Shown piece by piece: positions 35,844 to 50,371 of a DNA stretch of 64,000 nucleotides. Source of the DNA: Evansella halocellulosilytica (lineage in GTDB: Bacteria > Bacillota > Bacilli > Bacillales > Salisediminibacteriaceae); NCBI RefSeq assembly GCF_002335745.1, contig NZ_NIST01000001.1, positions 278,156-342,155 on the forward strand, read 5' to 3'. The position numbers and the translations under genes were made by a program. The notes beneath the pieces were generated by a model. It was not told the origin of the DNA. It saw only the letters and a program-made list of their open reading frames with translations, and did not search any database. The first letter of the stretch is position 1, and each line of letters starts with the position of its first letter.

Positions 35844-36952
35844 TACGCATCAACCTCCCCGAGTACAACGTCGAGACTTCCGAATATCGCGACAAGGTTT
35901 TGTATCGACTCTCCTACTAATATTTGCTGCAAGATCGACACGTTGACAAAGGATGGTCTGCGCAACTTGACGCGATGTGGTTTCGTTTTTCCATTACTAA
36001 TCACGTAAACGCCAATTTCCCCTTTAGAAGCTTCACAACGGGTGTACGCTTCCCCTGCAGGCGGCTTAATCATCATAATTCGTTTGCCTTTTTTATGAAT
36101 GATTTCTCCTTCCGGGAACTGTTCACATGCCTGTTCAATAATTTTCAAAGACTCATGCATTTCAGCAATTCTTACTTTATACCTTGCGAATACATCTCCT
36201 TCCTCGCGAGTAGGTATATCGAAATCAAACCGGTCGTATATCGAATATGGCTCTGTTTTTCTCAGGTCTAATTTAACTCCGCTCCCCCGGGCAATCGGAC
36301 CTGATAGCCCCCAATTAATGACATCTTCTTTTGCTAATTTCCCTACACCAATCGTTCTCGCTTGGAAAATTTCATTTCCAGTTACGAGCCTGTCGTATTC
36401 ATGAATATTTTCCCGGACCTCTTTAACTGTTTCTTTTACTTTATCGATCCAGCCATCTGGTGCATCCCACTTCACACCGCCGATCCGCATATAGTTGAAT
36501 GTCATCCGTGCTCCGCTAATTTCATTTAATCTGTCTAATATGAGGTCTCGGTCTCTAAATGCATAAAGAAACGGACTTAATGCGCCGATATCCAACAAAT
36601 ATGTTCCCCACCAAACGAGGTGGCTGGCAATTCGGTTTAATTCAATCGTAATGACTCTTAAATACTCTGCTCGCTCAGGAATCTCCCACCCGAGCAGCTT
36701 TTCAACTCCGGCACAATAAATATAGTTATTCGACATCGCATTTAAATAGTCGAGCCTGTCAGTGTAAGGGATAAATTGTGAATAGATAAACCCTTCTGCA
36801 AGCTTTTCAGAACCGCGATGTAAGTACCCCATGATCGGCTCTGCCTTGCGGATCGTTTCGCCATCGACCTTAAGCTGCAGCCGGAAGACACCATGCGTAC
36901 TAGGGTGTTGCGGACCCATGTTCAGCGTCATTTCTTCAGTTTTAATAGACAT
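35843..36952 (-). CDS. nuoD: NADH-quinone oxidoreductase subunit D
   Basis: A 369-residue quinone-binding subunit related to the large subunit of NiFe hydrogenases. MGPQHPSTHGVFRLQL near 12-27 carries the quinone-site His. The protein is not fused to NuoC. Confidence 0.95.
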   Translation of the reverse strand: MSIKTEEMTLNMGPQHPSTHGVFRLQLKVDGETIRKAEPIMGYLHRGSEKLAEGFIYSQFIPYTDRLDYLNAMSNNYIYCAGVEKLLGWEIPERAEYLRVITIELNRIASHLVWWGTYLLDIGALSPFLYAFRDRDLILDRLNEISGARMTFNYMRIGGVKWDAPDGWIDKVKETVKEVRENIHEYDRLVTGNEIFQARTIGVGKLAKEDVINWGLSGPIARGSGVKLDLRKTEPYSIYDRFDFDIPTREEGDVFARYKVRIAEMHESLKIIEQACEQFPEGEIIHKKGKRIMMIKPPAGEAYTRCEASKGEIGVYVISNGKTKPHRVKLRRPSFVNVSILQQILVGESIQNLVAIFGSLDVVLGEVDA

Positions 36953-36966
36953 ATGAATAGCACCCC

Positions 36967-37515
36967 CTAATCCAAGCCTAGGGCTTTCTTGTCTGTGACA
37001 TAATCTTTCCTTAACGGATGACCTTCCCAGTCATCTTCTAGTAAAATCCTTTTTAAATTCCAATGACCTGGAAATTCAATGCCGAGCAAGTCATACGTTT
37101 CTCGCTCCATATAGTCAGCTGCTTTCCAAATTGATTCAACTGAAACGACTATCGGCTTTTCCCGAGATGTTTTTACTTTGACATATAAGTAGTGATCATT
37201 TGTTGTGGAGTAAAAGTTGTAAACGACTTCCATATGTTCATCGTAATCAACTCCGGTAATACAGGAGAGAAAATCAAATTGAAGATCTGAATCATCATGA
37301 AGGTATTTGGCAAGTTCGAGCGTCCAATGAGAACTGTCTAAAGTGATTAATGGATTTCCAAAGTTTATCTTTGCTTCTTCGATCACTTCTTTGCCTTGGA
37401 GGGAGTTAACTTTTTCTACAATTAAATCAAGAAATTCTTGATTTGGATGAATTTCTGTAACCTCTTCTTGATCTTTTGCTTCCTCTGTTTTTTTCTTGTT
37501 TTTCTTATCTGTCAT
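36967..37515 (-). CDS. nuoC: NADH-quinone oxidoreductase subunit C
   Basis: A 182-residue peripheral subunit. A charged N-terminal extension ([18 protein letters not shown]) precedes the 30-kDa domain, whose signature is [20 protein letters not shown] then [12 protein letters not shown]. Overlaps nuoB by 4 bp. Confidence 0.93.
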   Translation of the reverse strand: MTDKKNKKKTEEAKDQEEVTEIHPNQEFLDLIVEKVNSLQGKEVIEEAKINFGNPLITLDSSHWTLELAKYLHDDSDLQFDFLSCITGVDYDEHMEVVYNFYSTTNDHYLYVKVKTSREKPIVVSVESIWKAADYMERETYDLLGIEFPGHWNLKRILLEDDWEGHPLRKDYVTDKKALGLD

Positions 37516-38039
37516 TCTTGATTCACCTTCTCTCCTCTTGCTTCAAGGCGAATCCTTTCACGTAATTTTTCCACACCGTCGAGTAATGCCGGTGGAGTTG
37601 GCGGACAACCTGCGATGTATACATCAACAGGAACAATTTTGTCGACACCATTGAGCACGCTGTAGGCTTCTTTATACGGACCGCCACACGTCGCACAAGA
37701 GCCCATTGCAATAACCCATTTCGGCTCTGGCATTTGATCATATAACGTCCGAAGTACAGGTGACATTTTTGCTGTTACGGTTCCAGCAACGATCATGACA
37801 TCAGAATGTCGAGGCGATGCTCTAAAAATAACACCGAATCGGTCAAAGTCATATCTCGCAGCGCCAGTTCCCATCATTTCGATTGCACAGCACGCAAGGC
37901 CAAATGTTAGCGGCCATAGCGAGGAGGTTCGCGACCATGCTTTTAACTGTTCTACCTTTGTAAAAAACACATTCTTCTTTACATCTTCCAAAACTCTAGG
38001 ATCATACTGTTCTGTATCTTGAAACCCTTTTAATTCCAT
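37512..38039 (-). CDS. nuoB: NADH-quinone oxidoreductase subunit B (cluster N2)
   Basis: A 175-residue subunit carrying cluster N2 next to the quinone. The ligands are the CC pair in GLACCAIE, a Cys in [10 protein letters not shown], and the Cys in [14 protein letters not shown] at 38039 is preferred (AAGGTG 5 bases upstream) over the in-frame ATG at 38060. It overlaps the end of nuoA. Confidence 0.95.
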   Translation of the reverse strand: MELKGFQDTEQYDPRVLEDVKKNVFFTKVEQLKAWSRTSSLWPLTFGLACCAIEMMGTGAARYDFDRFGVIFRASPRHSDVMIVAGTVTAKMSPVLRTLYDQMPEPKWVIAMGSCATCGGPYKEAYSVLNGVDKIVPVDVYIAGCPPTPPALLDGVEKLRERIRLEARGEKVNQE

Positions 38040-38401
38040 TCGAGCACCTTCTTTTTCCAAGAGTATGCAAGCCCTAATCCTAAAATCAAGATAAATATCA
38101 ACATGGCATTAAGCCCTACCCAGCCAAGCTGATCTAATGCAACAGCCCACGGGTATAAGAAAACGGTTTCAACGTCAAAAATTATGAATTCGAGCGCTAC
38201 AATATAGTAGGCTACATGAAACCTTACTTGAGCATCTCCCGTCGGTTCAATCCCGCTTTCATAAGTTGTCAGTTTTTCCTTATAAGGATTGTTTGGCCTT
38301 ATCAGCCTGCCAAACGTAAGTGCTCCAACTGGAAGTGCAACCCCTAGCAGAATAAAGATCATGACATACACTAAACTGTCATAATAAACGCCCAGATCCA
38401 T
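38030..38401 (-). CDS. nuoA: NADH-quinone oxidoreductase subunit A
   Basis: A 123-residue, three-helix subunit, first in the operon. The loop [20 protein letters not shown] (Cys of the mitochondrial ND3 loop replaced by Ile) and the [15 protein letters not shown] helix with conserved acids are present. SD AAGGGAG. Confidence 0.95.
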   Translation of the reverse strand: MDLGVYYDSLVYVMIFILLGVALPVGALTFGRLIRPNNPYKEKLTTYESGIEPTGDAQVRFHVAYYIVALEFIIFDVETVFLYPWAVALDQLGWVGLNAMLIFILILGLGLAYSWKKKVLEWN

Positions 38402-38454
38402 ATGTTCACTCCCTTCCGTTTCATATTACAATTTTCAGACAACCCTCCATTCAA

Positions 38455-38484
38455 ATTATAACAAAATCTATCAAAAATTGTCTA
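38455..38484 (-). promoter_or_regulatory. Promoter of the nuo operon
   Basis: On the minus strand, TAGACA (38484-38479) is followed by 18 bases and a perfect TATAAT (38460-38455) with a TGT extension. The start point would be about 45 bp before nuoA. Confidence 0.6.
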
Positions 38485-39313
38485 TATTATTCTGAATTGT
38501 CAGATTACTAATGTAGGTACTGTATTTACGTTTGTTATAGTGGTTACTTACCTTCATGACAATTCCAATAAAACTAACTCCCTTATTAAATCGTATTTCC
38601 ATCTTCTTCAATTCATGACTATCCCTCTTAAACTTGTAGACAGATTAATTGATTTTAGTTTCACAATCATGATTCTTCTTGGAGTTAAAACCTAAGCGCC
38701 ATCATTTTTGCGCAAGGGGCTTAAATGAGGTTTTTATAGAAACGACACACGACATCCATCACACCGATATGTACTCCCTCCTTTCGTATGGGTGACTTCA
38801 TTTAAGTCCTTGCCTAAGGTGTTCTCTCGCATAAAGACGATTCATACAGTCCCTTTACTTAAACCGCCTTCACTTTCCTTCATGATTTGTAGTACACGTC
38901 CCTCCTTTACTATTGAATTCATTGCTGAAAGAAAATATGTCTAATTACTAAAAACAAAATGTCTTCATTTTTACTTGCGTCGTTATATGGAGTTTACCCT
39001 AATGTCTCTGTAGAAGTGTGTAGTTTTTAGGGGAATAGTATATAGAGTTTATTTACATACAATGACTATTTCCGTGGAAATAATTTATCTTTCAACATTC
39101 AATCCGGTTTGGTTTATTGCCACGGACAAGATTGTGTTTCGCACTAGTAAATTCGAGCTTTGCTTTAGTTTGTCGTTTAGCGTAGTGATTTCGTGTTTTT
39201 TATAGTTTGAAGGACAACACAGCTATTGGTATTTCGACGCAAATTCTCTGCTCTTCGTCACAATTTCTCCTCTCAGATGAATCTTCAAACAGTGTTTGCA
39301 GTCGAAAACTTCT
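38485..39313. other. Intergenic region left of the 52-bp array
   Basis: About 830 bp with no supported gene. The last 80 bp (39233-39313) contain degenerate CGACGCAAATTCTCT / CGTCACAATTTCTCC units that look like decayed short repeats leading into the array. Confidence 0.5.
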
Positions 39314-40090
39314 CATGACGGTCCTTTTTCTGCTTTTCATACCGTCAAGGATCTCAATTTCTTCTCTTGACGGTCCTTTTTCTGCTTTTCATACCGCCAA
39401 GGATCTCAATTTCTTCTCTTGACGGTCCTTTTCCGACTTTTCATACCGTCAAGGAACTCGGAATCTCCTCTTGACGGCACTTTTTCTACTTTTCATACCG
39501 TCAAGGAACTCGGAATCTTCTCTTGGCGGTACTATTACCAGCTTTCCTACCGTCAAGGATCTCAGAATCTTCTCTTGACGGTCCTTTTTCTGCTTTTCAT
39601 ACCGTCAAGGAACTCGGAATCTCCTCTTGACGGCATTTTTTCTACTTTTCATACCGTCAAGGGGCTCGCTTTCTCCTCTTGACGGCACTTTTACCGATTT
39701 TCATACCGTCAAGGATCTCAATTTCTTCTCTTGACGGTCCTTTTCCTGCTTTACATACCGTCAAGGATCTCGATTTCTCCTCTTGACGGTCCTTTTTCTA
39801 CTTTTCATACCGTCAAGGAACTCGGAATCTTCTCTTGGCGGTACTATTACCAGCTTTCCTACCGTCAAGGATCTCAGAATCTTCTCTTGACGGTCCTTTT
39901 CCTGCTTTACATACCGTCAAGGATCTCGATTTCTCCTCTTGGCGGTACTTTTTCTGCTTTTCATACCGTCAAGGGGCTCACTTTCTCCTCTTGACGGCAC
40001 TTTTACCGATTTTCATACCGTCAAGGATCTCAATTTCTTCTCTTGACGGTCCTTTTCCTGCTTTTCATACCGCCAAGGAGCTCGAAGTCT
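39314..40090. repeat. 15-copy 52-bp tandem array of inverted-repeat units
   Basis: Fifteen head-to-tail units of 52 bp. Each has an 8-bp inverted repeat, CTTGACGG and CCGTCAAG, around about 20 bases of pyrimidine-rich sequence, then about 16 bases of spacer. Copies 4-9 (from 39470) and 10-15 (from 39782) match unit for unit at exactly 312 bp spacing. The array is thus two six-unit higher-order repeats plus three leading units. Arm changes (CTTGGCGG, CCGCCAAG) keep G-U pairing on one strand. Plus-strand frames inside it have no SD. It sits between the divergent nuo and ABC operons. Confidence 0.9.
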
Positions 40091-40116
40091 TAAAAAGGGT
40101 GATTAGAAATATTCCT

Positions 40117-40240
40117 TGAATCCGTGATAACTGGAGTCAATATACATACACCTACTCGCTTTCCACCGACAATGTTATTTTTCTAAAAGGAACAGTCTAT
40201 TAGAAAACACACAAAAATAATTTATTCCATCACGGATTCA
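40117..40240. repeat. Inverted-repeat-bounded 124-bp element
   Basis: TGAATCCGTGAT at 40117-40128 is exactly repeated in inverse at 40229-40240, enclosing 100 bp of AT-rich, non-coding sequence. The form resembles a miniature inverted-repeat element or an IS remnant. No clear target duplication is seen. Confidence 0.5.
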
Positions 40241-40353
40241 GGTATTAAATAGCCTTCCATAACAATGTAAACAACTAGTTGTCATATGTACACCAACGGT
40301 TTATCGATTTATTGTAGTTGTTCGGATAAACTGAAAATGAAAGGAGGATGAGC

Positions 40354-40914
40354 ATGAAAATTGGTGAACAAATTCGTATGCTACGTAAAAGTGAAAATCT
40401 TTCTCAAGAGCAATTAGGCGAAAAACTTAATGTTTCCCGACAAGCTGTTTATAAATGGGAAAGTGATAAAGGATACCCCGATATTCAAAATTTAATAACA
40501 CTAAGTGAATTGTTTGACATCAGTATAGATGAACTCATCAAAAAAGATAGAGTTTTTCAGCGGAGAATAATAGTAAAAGGCGGGATCGTATCTAATAGAC
40601 GCCTTTTATCATCGTTAAATTATTTCAGTATTTTTTTCGCTCCTTTCCTATTCCCTTTTATTACGATTTGCGTTGGCGAAACTGATATAAAAGGTCATGG
40701 AAAAAAAGCTTTTATATCCCACTCTATTCCGGTGATTATGTACGTAACCTTGATGATGGTATTTTATCTATCTTCGTATTTAACAGGAGCAGATCAACCT
40801 AATTCTCTTTTGGTAATCTGCGGTGTAACAATATTCGCGGTTAGCAGCATAAGTGTTGTTATTTGGAATGTGGTTCAGGGAGTCAAAGTGATTAAAAACC
40901 ACCTTAAAACATGA
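40354..40914 (+). CDS. Xre-family regulator with membrane domain
   Basis: About 186 residues. The N-terminal helix-turn-helix (LSQEQLGEKLNVSRQAVYKWE, about 18-38) is followed by ISIDELIKKD and a C-terminal part with three hydrophobic helices. ATG at 40354 is chosen (GGAGG 6 bases upstream) over the ATG at 40348, which overlaps the SD. Such membrane-tethered Xre proteins often sit beside ABC exporters that confer resistance to cell-envelope antibiotics. This one precedes an ABC ATPase by 21 bp, so it may regulate that operon in response to a membrane signal. The signal is unknown. Confidence 0.8.
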   Translation: MKIGEQIRMLRKSENLSQEQLGEKLNVSRQAVYKWESDKGYPDIQNLITLSELFDISIDELIKKDRVFQRRIIVKGGIVSNRRLLSSLNYFSIFFAPFLFPFITICVGETDIKGHGKKAFISHSIPVIMYVTLMMVFYLSSYLTGADQPNSLLVICGVTIFAVSSISVVIWNVVQGVKVIKNHLKT

Positions 40915-40935
40915 ACATAATGGAGATGATTATTC

Positions 40936-41862
40936 ATGAACAATCAACCAATTATAAAATTAAAAAACGTTAGTAAGACACTTGGTAACAAGACGATTGT
41001 AAATGATGTAAGTTTAGATATATATCCCGGTGAAATATTTGGATTATTAGGACCAAATGGGGCCGGAAAAACAACAACCATTCGCATGCTCGTTGGATTA
41101 GTGGCAATGACTGAAGGAAAGGTATTCATTAAAGGGGTGGACCTTGAGAAGAATTTCGAACTTGCAATATCTCAAGTTGGAGCTATCGTTGAAAATCCGG
41201 AATTATACGATTATTTAACAGGCTATCAAAACTTGATACATTTCTCCCGTATGTCTGGAAATATTTCCAAAAAACGGATTAATCAAATCATTCAGATGAT
41301 TGGTTTGGAGAGTGCCATTCAATCTAAAGTGAAAACCTATTCGTTAGGTATGCGCCAACGCTTAGGGTTAGGGCAGGCTCTCATGCACTCCCCTTCGGTA
41401 CTCATTTTAGATGAACCGACAAACGGATTAGATCCATCTGGTATTCGTGAGTTCCGTCAGCTTTTAATAAAGTTAGCAAAGAAAGAAAAAATGGCTGTTC
41501 TTGTATCGAGTCATCTCCTCGCTGAAATGGAAATGATCTGTGATCGGATAGGGATTATTCAACATGGTAAATTAATTGATGTTCAATCGGTACAGGACTT
41601 TGTTGAATCAGAAAAAGAATTGACTGTAACTTTTACAGTCGATCGAGTTGAATTAGCAAAACAAACTGTACAACAGAATTTCAATAATAAGTCATTTAGT
41701 GTAAGTAACAAAACCTTGGAAGTACATCTAGAATACAATCAGGTTCCGCAAGTTACAAAATCCTTAGTGGAAAATGGAATTAAAATATACAGTATAATAT
41801 CAGCACAGGAAACGCTAGAAGAAAAATTTATCGAAGTGACAGGAGGTCAGCCCATTGTCTAA
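40936..41862 (+). CDS. ABC transporter ATP-binding protein (BcrA-like)
   Basis: A 308-residue ATPase. Walker A is GPNGAGKTTT (about 37-46), the signature is YSLGMRQRLGLGQALM, and Walker B is VLILDEPTNGLDPSG, followed by the switch His in VSSHLL. The C-terminal 90 residues form the extension common to bacitracin/lantibiotic exporters. It overlaps the following permease frame by 8 bp. With the Xre regulator it forms a typical antimicrobial-peptide or multidrug export locus, but its permease partner is frameshifted. Confidence 0.9.
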   Translation: MNNQPIIKLKNVSKTLGNKTIVNDVSLDIYPGEIFGLLGPNGAGKTTTIRMLVGLVAMTEGKVFIKGVDLEKNFELAISQVGAIVENPELYDYLTGYQNLIHFSRMSGNISKKRINQIIQMIGLESAIQSKVKTYSLGMRQRLGLGQALMHSPSVLILDEPTNGLDPSGIREFRQLLIKLAKKEKMAVLVSSHLLAEMEMICDRIGIIQHGKLIDVQSVQDFVESEKELTVTFTVDRVELAKQTVQQNFNNKSFSVSNKTLEVHLEYNQVPQVTKSLVENGIKIYSIISAQETLEEKFIEVTGGQPIV

Positions 41863-42648
41863 ATTAATAGCTTGTATTAAAAATGAAAACATGAAAATCT
41901 ATAGTCGTTTAGGAACGAAAATAATGTATGGTTCATTAATTGTAGCAGTGCTTGTTGCTGGCTTAATCCATAACTATTTGCCCGAAGCTCCTGCGTCTAT
42001 GTGGGAATTTCTATATGTTAATTTAGAAATTTACGTTTCCATCATCGTCTTGTACGCAGTCATTATAGCTGCAGGGAATATTCCAGAAACGAATTTTCTA
42101 AAGGCACGATTAAGCTTTTACTCATACGTCCAGTTAGCCGATACAAAGTACTGTTATCAAAATATATCGCTACTATTCTATTTTCACTTAGTATGCTAAT
42201 TGGAACATTTGCATTGTCTCTTGTTATTGGCGGGTTATTCTTTGGTTTTGGTCCTCCGTCACAAGCGAACTTAATAACAATGAGTGGTAGTCCAGTGGAA
42301 AAAGTAATCCCTCATCTGATCAATGTAACTACATTTATCTTTATCGATATGCTGATGATGATTACCATTGCCTTTATGATTTCCACTATTTTTCGTAATA
42401 GTGCAATGGCTATTGGTATAGTCGTCTTTTTGAGGTTTGCTGGACCGAATATTGTAATTGCTCTTCATCAATACGATTGGGCAAAGTACATTTTGTTTGC
42501 TAATCTGAACTTAAGGCAACACATTGGTGGTGCTTCTTATATAGAAGGGTTGACAATGACCTTTTCCGTCATTACACTTGCTGTATATTTCATTATTTTT
42601 ATCATCTTAACATGGTGGATATTCAATAAAAGAGACATAACTGCATAG
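41855..42648 (+). pseudogene. ABC-2 type permease, frameshifted
   Basis: Two overlapping frames (41855-42199 and 42193-42648) together encode one ABC-2 permease of about 264 residues. The first frame runs normally to GNIPET near 42090; then the sense switches frame to read EFSKGTIKLLLIRPVSRYKV, the conserved first cytoplasmic loop, and continues to the end at KRDITA. A single base appears to be missing at about 42089-42091, beside AAAC. It is therefore a recent pseudogene or a sequencing error. If real, the export system is inactive unless another permease substitutes. Confidence 0.85.
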
Positions 42649-42749
42649 AAAAGTAGTAGAACAAAAAATACTTTATCACAGAATTGCGTGTTAGCAATAG
42701 AAACTATCCTTAACCATCTTTCCACACTATATTCCGATTACCGAAAAAC

Positions 42750-42786
42750 AAAAAACACCCTTAAGCACTTTAGCTTGGGGTGTTTT
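42750..42786 (-). terminator. Terminator of the atp operon
   Basis: AAAACACCC...AAGC pairs with GCTT...GGGTGTTTT. On the minus strand the stem is followed by TTTTTTGTTTTT. It lies 18 bp after atpC. Confidence 0.85.
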
Positions 42787-42803
42787 CGTTTAATGTTTTA
42801 TGT

Positions 42804-43211
42804 TTATTGCTTCGTACCTGAAACTTCAATACGATTGATCGCTCTTTTCAAGGCTAATTCTGCTCGTTTGAAATCGATATTGTCTCGTTTTGCTTCTTCC
42901 AAGCGACGTTCAGCTCGTTCTTTTGCTGCACGTGCACGAGCGATATCGATATCTGATGGGAGTTCAGCAGATTCAGCTAAAATATTTACTTCGTCAGGGC
43001 GAACTTCCATAAAACCGCCGCTGACAGCAATGAGCTGAACCTTTGAATCTTTTTTAATTCGAACAGCACCAATGGCTAGTGGTGTCACTAAAGGTAAGTG
43101 ATTTGCCATAATCCCTAGCTCACCATCTTGTGTTTTTACACTGACCATTTCCACGTGTCCGTCAAATACACTGCCATCAGGAGTGACGACATTTGCTTGC
43201 ATCGTCTTCAC
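42804..43211 (-). CDS. atpC: ATP synthase epsilon subunit
   Basis: A 135-residue central-stalk subunit that couples rotation and inhibits ATP hydrolysis. It has the N-terminal beta-barrel ([44 protein letters not shown]) and a C-terminal helical hairpin. It is the last gene of the operon. Confidence 0.95.
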   Translation of the reverse strand: MKTMQANVVTPDGSVFDGHVEMVSVKTQDGELGIMANHLPLVTPLAIGAVRIKKDSKVQLIAVSGGFMEVRPDEVNILAESAELPSDIDIARARAAKERAERRLEEAKRDNIDFKRAELALKRAINRIEVSGTKQ

Positions 43212-43289
43212 GGTTCACCCTCCTCCTTTAACGAAAGTGTTTGATAACATGGAAACACTATTTCTATTTCCATGTCATTAAATCACTTT

Positions 43290-44714
<1,425 letters not shown>

Positions 44715-44775
44715 TTACTTCCTATATGACCACTAGTCTATGTGAGGATATATTAACTCTCATCCATTACAGCGT

Positions 44776-45660
<885 letters not shown>

Positions 45661-45690
45661 TCACCACCTTTGCTTTCCAGAGGTTGTTTA

Positions 45691-48277
<2,587 letters not shown>

Positions 48278-48346
48278 TCATACATAAGGAATGGCGAAGA
48301 TTGTAAAATAAACGTTCTCCGCCATTTCAGACTTTCCATTAAATCA

Positions 48347-48568
48347 TTATAGTTGTAGGTATAACAAAATGGACATAACGACACCGATAATTGGAAGTGC
48401 CTCAACTAACGGAATACCGATGAACATTACAGTTTGTAGTGGACCACGCATTTCTGGTTGACGAGTAATCCCTTGTAATGTTGAACTTACAACGATGGCA
48501 ACACCAAAAGCACCACCGATTGCTGCTAAACCTGCTACGATTCCTACTGCAAGAGCAGTTAAACCCAT
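48347..48568 (-). CDS. atpE: ATP synthase c subunit, alkaliphile-like
   Basis: A 73-residue two-helix ring subunit. The ion-carrying Glu56 lies in PLVEALP, which fits the PxxExxP motif described for alkaliphilic Bacillus c subunits. In helix 1 the usual GxGxGxG packing motif reads G18-G-A20-F-G22-V-A24, that is, two of the four positions are Ala as in the alkaliphile AxAxAxA form. The polar loop [10 protein letters not shown] is normal. Confidence 0.96.
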   Translation of the reverse strand: MGLTALAVGIVAGLAAIGGAFGVAIVVSSTLQGITRQPEMRGPLQTVMFIGIPLVEALPIIGVVMSILLYLQL

Positions 48569-48665
48569 AATAAAATCCTCCTTTAATATCTCATATAATA
48601 ATTTTTTGTATGATGTAACGCCCTATTAGAGCCACATTACCAATTTTCATAGAAACTTATGTTTC

Positions 48666-49394
<729 letters not shown>

Positions 49395-49457
49395 TCACCT
49401 CTTTCTTGTAATGCTCTCTCGCTGTCCACTGCTCCCACACATAAATACAGCGGCTAG

Positions 49458-49826
49458 TTATTTAAATTGCTTCATCTGAATGATAGGTCCGAACATCACC
49501 AAAAGATAGGTGACGGCTAAACCTATGATCACACCGACTAAGTCAAAGGTGTCCGGGAATTCTAGGGCAATGATGAACGCTACAACGACTGTGAACAACC
49601 TTGTTACCGTTCCGAATGAGAACCTGTATTTCCTTTCAGTCATTACTTGTCCAAGTCGTTTCACTTGCAAATATGTACTTAGAAAATTCACAAGACTGAA
49701 GCTCGCCCCTAATGCGAGCCCAAGGAAAAATGACGTTTCGCTCATAAAAAAAGCGGCAACAAGGAAGACAGAAATAGCTGTCAATGTAAAGAATGTGTAA
49801 CGTTTTGCGATAGTCGTATAATCCAT
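49458..49826 (-). CDS. atpI: ATP synthase subunit I
   Basis: A 122-residue four-helix membrane protein encoded ahead of the structural atp genes, proposed to assist c-ring assembly and Mg2+ uptake. It abuts atpZ (1-bp overlap). Confidence 0.9.
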   Translation of the reverse strand: MDYTTIAKRYTFFTLTAISVFLVAAFFMSETSFFLGLALGASFSLVNFLSTYLQVKRLGQVMTERKYRFSFGTVTRLFTVVVAFIIALEFPDTFDLVGVIIGLAVTYLLVMFGPIIQMKQFK

Positions 49827-50062
49827 TAAGATGACTCTTCCCTTAGAAATTGTCGGATGACGATAAAAATACCAGATACAGCTGCTCCGATGCCCAGCAC
49901 TAATCCGATTATGAGGAACAACCCATTTCCATGTAACCTTTCATCTACCCATCTTCCGCCTAATAAACCAATGACGATCGATCCAATGACGTAAGAACTA
50001 AGGGTTGTCATAATCGTCAACGCTTTCATCGTCTGACGAATCTTGGAAGGTTGTTCTGGCAT
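49826..50062 (-). CDS. atpZ: AtpZ/AtpI family protein
   Basis: A protein of about 78 residues with two membrane helices (SYVIGSIVIGLLGGRWVDE and GLFLIIGLVLGIGAAVSGI), typical of AtpZ, the partner of AtpI. ATG at 50062 is preferred with AGGTGA upstream; the longer frame begins at a GTG inside the SD. First gene of the atp operon. Confidence 0.85.
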   Translation of the reverse strand: MPEQPSKIRQTMKALTIMTTLSSYVIGSIVIGLLGGRWVDERLHGNGLFLIIGLVLGIGAAVSGIFIVIRQFLREESS

Positions 50063-50122
50063 TTCCCTCACCTTTTTTGTGAGACGTCGATTCCCCTAAA
50101 AAATGGAGGAATATCCTTTGTA

Positions 50123-50151
50123 ATCGTACACTAGCGGTGGGTATCTGTCAA
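50123..50151 (-). promoter_or_regulatory. Promoter of the atp operon
   Basis: On the minus strand, a perfect TTGACA (50151-50146), 17-base spacer and TACGAT (50128-50123), about 60 bp upstream of atpZ. Confidence 0.65.
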
Positions 50152-50371
50152 TGAATATCCTATTAAAAAAGCGCTTCCAATGGTATCCAATCAACAGATC
50201 ATATCCATAAAAATTCATACCTCTTATTATACATAAATTAGTGGTGCGTGTCTTTGCAATTTTGGGAAAAATTAAAGTTTGAAAATTCTCATAACTATTG
50301 TTTGAAATCGAGTTTTAAAAGGGGAAATAACGAGGACTGGCTTCAGCAACATCGTTGCGAAGCCAGTATGT
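50152..50371. other. Intergenic region between atpZ promoter and the subtilase gene
   Basis: No gene is seen. The right end carries a near-perfect hairpin (50336-50350 with 50354-50367, ACTGGCTTC outer arm) 5 bp after the subtilase stop. It lacks a T-run but probably marks the 3' end of that transcript. Confidence 0.5.

Noticed and set aside
39314-40090. CRISPR array
   Set aside because: The 36-bp unit has dyad symmetry, but the intervening 16-bp segments are too short and are nearly the same from unit to unit. No cas genes are present.
39207-40119. Plus-strand ORFs inside the 52-bp array encoding repeated LFIPSRISxSxLDG peptides
   Set aside because: They arise from the repeat, lack ribosome binding sites, and overlap one another in different frames because 52 is not a multiple of three.
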